DNA of 64,000 bases, taken from positions 868,001 to 932,000 of the forward strand of contig JAYQTM010000001.1 in assembly GCA_038147395.1 (NCBI GenBank), given 5' to 3'. Positions 60,766 through 64,000 of this stretch are shown here, in pieces. The notes beneath the pieces are model-generated. The model saw nothing but the letters and a program-made list of their open reading frames with translations. It did not search any database and was not told the DNA's origin. The translations under genes were made by a program, and so were the position numbers. Numbering within the stretch: the stretch's first letter is position 1; each line of letters starts with the position of its first letter. The stretch comes from Eutrophovita brisbanensis. GTDB lineage: Bacteria > Pseudomonadota > Gammaproteobacteria > Burkholderiales > Eutrophovitaceae.

Positions 60766-61401
60766 TCAAATGAGGTTCGATACAACGTCTGCTATCGCAC
60801 CACCAACAATATGATGCTGGTTTTTGTCGAGATGAATCCCGTCAACAGTGCTCGCGCTCGTTACGGACGAGCAATCGAAGTAATGGCAGTTGAGCTCGGC
60901 TGCAACTAATTGATACTCTTCAGCCAATCCGAGGATTTTGTGCTCACCGCCAGAAAATTTAGGTGCGATTGGTCCCTTAGGCGTTTCAATCATTGGCGGG
61001 ACTACAACAAGTATTGGTGGAATACTCATCCCAGGCTCAATGGGAGCCTCCCGGATCTCCCCAATTAACGCTTTCAATCCTTGAGCTGAGTGCCACGCAT
61101 TCAACTGATGCATCGATTGAAAATCATTTGTGCCCAGCGCGATGATGATGAGATCAAGGGGCGAGTGCATCTCAATCACCTGTTGAACTCCTTGCAAACC
61201 GTTTCGTCCTGCTTTATAGGGGTCATCCCACGCAGTCCTTCGTCCGTTGAGACAATTTTCAATTACTCGAATATTTGCCTGTGTTTCATTGAGTTTGTTC
61301 TCCATAAAACCAGGCCATCGATCACCAAAATCAAGGCGTTTTCTGGTGTTGGGGATAATGCCCCACGTCAGTGAGTCTGAGTAAACAAGTATCTGTTTCA
61401 T
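60766..61401 (-). CDS. SGNH/GDSL-family hydrolase (arylesterase-like)
   Basis: 211 residues. The nucleophile Ser10 is in VYSDSLTWG (GDSL-like block I), block III is GTND at 90–93, and block V is DGIHLDKNQHH with catalytic Asp and His. No signal peptide, so cytoplasmic. It hydrolyses small esters; related enzymes act as carboxylesterases on aryl acetates. It starts 27 bases after the alpha/beta hydrolase stop and is likely in the same operon. Confidence 0.9.
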   Translation of the reverse strand: MKQILVYSDSLTWGIIPNTRKRLDFGDRWPGFMENKLNETQANIRVIENCLNGRRTAWDDPYKAGRNGLQGVQQVIEMHSPLDLIIIALGTNDFQSMHQLNAWHSAQGLKALIGEIREAPIEPGMSIPPILVVVPPMIETPKGPIAPKFSGGEHKILGLAEEYQLVAAELNCHYFDCSSVTSASTVDGIHLDKNQHHIVGGAIADVVSNLI

Positions 61402-61427
61402 TGAAATCGAGTGGTTTTTGACATTTA

Positions 61428-63509
61428 TTAATGAACGGACATGATTTGTTTCGCCTGATTTAACAACAGTGTGGCGTCTTCTTCAAGCAAAAACCTCTGT
61501 TCTACGAGAGAATTAGTCACCTCTTGGAATTTGTCGACGTAGGCATCGTAACTTGGATACAGAGAAAGAAGAGACGGTCGAGAGTCGTTGAGCTCTGCTG
61601 CCTGTTGGTCGTCCAAAGAGAGTGGCACGAACGCTCCGTGCTCGTCACACAGGTCTCCACCACCAAATTCTGTCGTTCGAATATTCCAACCAAGATGTGT
61701 ACCGGTTGGCACCGCGATTCGAGGATGCCGAATTCCAGCAATTTCATGTCCGAGTTCATCGAGTTGTGGGACGAGAATTTTGTGACCTGCGATTGGCTCA
61801 GGAATTAATATATCGACAACACCGCGATTAAATTTCACTCGAGGTCCAAAGTTCATATCGCCAGATCCATTCGCGGCTGAGCGGTAGTCTTCTGAAAAGA
61901 CCTTGGGTAGGTTTAACGCGCTAGGCTCGACGAGAGTTTTGTCCTCAACTCTGGGATATATAGATTCGACTGGTTCAACCTGATGCACGACCCAATCTTC
62001 GAGTGCCGTGATGAGTGCGCGCATGATCGCTCCAATATGCACGTTGTTTGATTGATAGAGGCATTGACGTTCACCGTAACCCGAGTGCGCGATGTCATTG
62101 AATCGATTGTACGTCTCCGTGCTGGATATCAGGTATCGACGAACCTTTGAAGATTCCGTGAAATCCATTGTGGCACCTTCGCTCGCTCCGACCAAGCTTG
62201 CTCTCGATTGCCAGTATTCCGTCGAGGTGTCTGTATGAAAGATTAGCGGATCGAAGGCTGGTTTTTTTAATATCCCATCTGGAAACTTCAGGAATGGATT
62301 GACACGAATGGAGTATTGTCTTGGAAAATTCACGTCAGGTATGAAGCGTTCACTGTGCTGCATCGATTGCCGATACGGTTGAGAGAATCGGTAGTTTAGG
62401 TAGGTTTTTTCTACGCCAGCTGCGTGAATATTAATGCCGTCACATACTTTTTTATTATCGGTATCAACATTGAATCCTTGGTACAAAAAATCTCGTAGGT
62501 ATTTTCCGCCCTGACTAATACCTTGGCACAAAACATGGTCTATGGTTGGAGTTAACTTATGGTTGCTTGGGGCATCGGTTTGGTGATTTTTCAGAAACGA
62601 TAAGAAGTCGCGTGTCGTCGCAAGACCTAGGCCCATGACTGGAGGATCGATCGCTTTATACAGGAGATGGTAATTTCGATTTTTTAAAAATCCATTTTTA
62701 ACGCAAATGTAATCCGTTGAGGGCGTGCCTGGCCACCCATCTGGACAGTGAGCAAACGCCCAGTTTTCTTTCGGTATTTCTTCTCCTTTGCCAACCTCGG
62801 TGCTGTAATAATTCACCGATGCGCTCTCCATCATGTAAAGCGAAGCGCCTGACTCTGTCTGGTCCGTTGAGATGGCTGAGTAGGGGGTGATGTATGACCT
62901 CCCGGAAAGTGGAAGAGTCGTTGGATTCTGTTCCCCGAAGCTTCGGCCATTGAATTCTGTGACTGTCAACTCTTCAATAGAGTCGCCTTCATTCGTTGCG
63001 ACGGGGAAATCGGCGGTTAATCGACCATCAATTTTTTGGACATTTCCTTGCCATGCGACCCAAGCGATTGAGTGACCCTTTCGAAAGAAGAACCCGTTGC
63101 CTAAATTTGCTGTTGCGTCGATTTGATTAAGAGAATGCCTTGCGTCGATGTCATGTAATAAACCAAGACTTAGCTTTTCACCTTGGGATAATGCTTCGAA
63201 GATGAGAACGCCACTGCTCTTGGATGAGTCGACTGGCCGTAATATCTCGAACTCAGAGCGAAACTGAACCTTCCCATTTGAGTTTTTTGGTGCTCGGTTT
63301 AGATCGGCAATTGTTTTGTTTCTTTTGTGATCGGGTTCAATCTCGAAGTGTGCGATCCCCTTAATTCGTTCATATGCACCGACGTCACCAAATTGTTTTC
63401 CTTGCATGACTGGTGTGGATTCTGTGATTTCAATGTCGACTACCCGAGCGAGTGCAGATTGAATCGCCATGCTTGCCATGAGAAGTAATGCAATCGAGAT
63501 TATTTTCAT
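61428..63509 (-). CDS. Secreted alpha/beta hydrolase, Abhydrolase_10-type
   Basis: 693 residues from ATG 63509 with AGGA six bases upstream; a longer in-frame reading to 63623 overlaps the neighbouring dehydrogenase and is rejected. The signal peptide ends SALA. N-terminal beta-rich region (residues about 25–280), then the alpha/beta hydrolase core with nucleophile Ser332 in CQGISQGGKYLRDF. Abhydrolase_10 proteins are large, poorly characterised secreted esterases. Placed between a dehydrogenase and an SGNH esterase, it may be part of degradation of an ester-linked substrate. Confidence 0.85.
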   Translation of the reverse strand: MKIISIALLLMASMAIQSALARVVDIEITESTPVMQGKQFGDVGAYERIKGIAHFEIEPDHKRNKTIADLNRAPKNSNGKVQFRSEFEILRPVDSSKSSGVLIFEALSQGEKLSLGLLHDIDARHSLNQIDATANLGNGFFFRKGHSIAWVAWQGNVQKIDGRLTADFPVATNEGDSIEELTVTEFNGRSFGEQNPTTLPLSGRSYITPYSAISTDQTESGASLYMMESASVNYYSTEVGKGEEIPKENWAFAHCPDGWPGTPSTDYICVKNGFLKNRNYHLLYKAIDPPVMGLGLATTRDFLSFLKNHQTDAPSNHKLTPTIDHVLCQGISQGGKYLRDFLYQGFNVDTDNKKVCDGINIHAAGVEKTYLNYRFSQPYRQSMQHSERFIPDVNFPRQYSIRVNPFLKFPDGILKKPAFDPLIFHTDTSTEYWQSRASLVGASEGATMDFTESSKVRRYLISSTETYNRFNDIAHSGYGERQCLYQSNNVHIGAIMRALITALEDWVVHQVEPVESIYPRVEDKTLVEPSALNLPKVFSEDYRSAANGSGDMNFGPRVKFNRGVVDILIPEPIAGHKILVPQLDELGHEIAGIRHPRIAVPTGTHLGWNIRTTEFGGGDLCDEHGAFVPLSLDDQQAAELNDSRPSLLSLYPSYDAYVDKFQEVTNSLVEQRFLLEEDATLLLNQAKQIMSVH

Positions 63510-63516
63510 CTTCGTC

Positions 63517-64000
63517 CTAACTGTGAAAAGGTTGATTCGTTCTGCCAAGCGCGCGTAACAAGGGTGACCTTCGATATCGCGCGGATCCGTAATGATCACT
63601 GAGATTGAGTAGCACTGTATCAATTAGTTTCGTTCCCAGTTTGTCTGCCCAAGCCAGCGGTCCAATTGGATAGCCGGTGCCGAGAGTCATCGCGGTATCG
63701 ATGTCATTCGGTGTCGACACTTCTTGATTCGCTAAGTCTGCAGCCTCATTGGCCAGCATCGCTACAGTTCTTGTCAGGACCATGCCAGCTACGTCTTTCA
63801 TGGTTGTGACGGTGAGGCCACAAGATTCAAGCAGCCGCACCACGCTCTCCACGATACCTTTATCACTTTGTCTTGAATGCGTGATGCAAACTCGTTTCGT
63901 GATTGAGAAGTCGAGGCATAGGTCCACGAGTACAAGATTGCTTATCGATAGGTCATCAGCTCGCTCCGTTGCTGTCCTTCCATCACATAGCGCAATCGTT
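63517..64000 (-). CDS. 3-hydroxyacyl-CoA dehydrogenase, PaaH-like, C-terminal part (5' end outside window)
   Basis: I read the minus frame from the right edge as open: it starts TIALCDGRTATERADDLSIS and continues to FHS at 63517, about 160 residues. MVLTRTVAMLANEAADLANQ, DIDTAMTLGTGYPIGPLAW and YGSARYRRSPLLRALG are the C-terminal-domain blocks of PaaH/PaaC-type enzymes, which oxidise 3-hydroxyacyl-CoA in phenylacetate or fatty-acid breakdown. The NAD-binding part lies outside. The stop is eight bases before the hydrolase start codon, so the two genes are in one operon. Confidence 0.9.
   Translation of the reverse strand, partial: TIALCDGRTATERADDLSISNLVLVDLCLDFSITKRVCITHSRQSDKGIVESVVRLLESCGLTVTTMKDVAGMVLTRTVAMLANEAADLANQEVSTPNDIDTAMTLGTGYPIGPLAWADKLGTKLIDTVLLNLSDHYGSARYRRSPLLRALGRTNQPFHS

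Noticed and set aside
63510..63623. An N-terminal extension of the secreted hydrolase
   Set aside because: It would overlap the dehydrogenase coding region and hide a normal signal peptide; ATG 63509 has its own AGGA.
1..64000. CRISPR arrays, insertion sequences, integrases, prophage and toxin–antitoxin genes
   Set aside because: Reading through spacers and gene products, I saw no regularly spaced repeats, transposases, phage proteins or paired toxin/antitoxin genes.

Overview
The window reads as a chromosomal segment of a free-living, Gram-negative, aerobic gammaproteobacterium, most likely marine. The evidence is the conserved gammaproteobacterial gene order (trxB–ftsK–lolA–rarA–serS, suhB/trmJ/iscR, ispD–ispF), a complete system I cytochrome c maturation operon, periplasmic c-type cytochromes with a PQQ dehydrogenase, LolA, and single-copy housekeeping genes packed with short spacers. 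I cannot name a genus from sequence alone. I see no insertion sequence, integrase, phage gene or CRISPR array. The window cuts a gene at each end: a hydroxypyruvate isomerase-family gene on the left and a PaaH-type 3-hydroxyacyl-CoA dehydrogenase on the right.

Layout. 0–5 kb: the cut isomerase gene diverges from a MoxR-type AAA+ ATPase / von Willebrand factor A pair. Then come a hotdog thioesterase, an ammonium transporter behind a recognisable sigma-54 promoter, and a NUDIX hydrolase. 5–9 kb: a periplasmic quinoprotein dehydrogenase with the Asp-x-Asp signature of lanthanide enzymes and a small mono-haem cytochrome c, each followed by a strong terminator. 8.4–12.7 kb: ferredoxin, FAH-family hydrolase, beta-keto acid cleavage enzyme (BKACE), PdxA2-type dehydrogenase and a four-carbon acid sugar kinase, apparently a catabolic operon. 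12.7–13.7 kb: two small secreted proteins, one carrying a duplicated four-cysteine module that I cannot assign to any family. 13.7–26.2 kb: core genes (SprT-like protease, COG3146 acyltransferase, nadE, glnB, smr, trxB, ftsK, lolA, rarA, serS), an acyl-CoA dehydrogenase and tRNA-Ser(CGA).

26.2–32.2 kb: mostly minus-strand accessory catabolism (cupin, three SDR oxidoreductases, dihaem cytochrome, PhyH dioxygenase, DsbA-fold isomerase) interrupted by a plus-strand MORN-repeat protein. 32.3–33.2 kb: a split YeeE/YedE transporter. 33.2–40.1 kb: ccmABCDEFGHI, which would supply mature cytochromes to the two cytochromes c here. 40–47.8 kb: lytic transglycosylase, selO, mutS, suhB, trmJ and cysE. 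47.9–56 kb: an iron–sulfur operon mixing ISC and SUF parts (iscR, a frameshifted iscS-like gene, an A-type carrier, sufBCDS, sufU, an Nfu-like protein, a Rieske protein), with a near-consensus IscR box overlapping the end of cysE. 56–64 kb: mfd, ispD–ispF, an SGNH esterase, a large secreted alpha/beta hydrolase and the cut dehydrogenase.

The most interesting items are the single-base disruption of the iscS-like gene inside an otherwise intact SUF operon, the IscR box, the duplicated C-x12-C-x11-C-x8-C secreted protein, the atypical PQQ dehydrogenase whose adjacent cysteines sit in an unusual place, the BKACE/PdxA2/sugar-acid kinase cluster, and the sigma-54/NtrC-like control region of the ammonium transporter.
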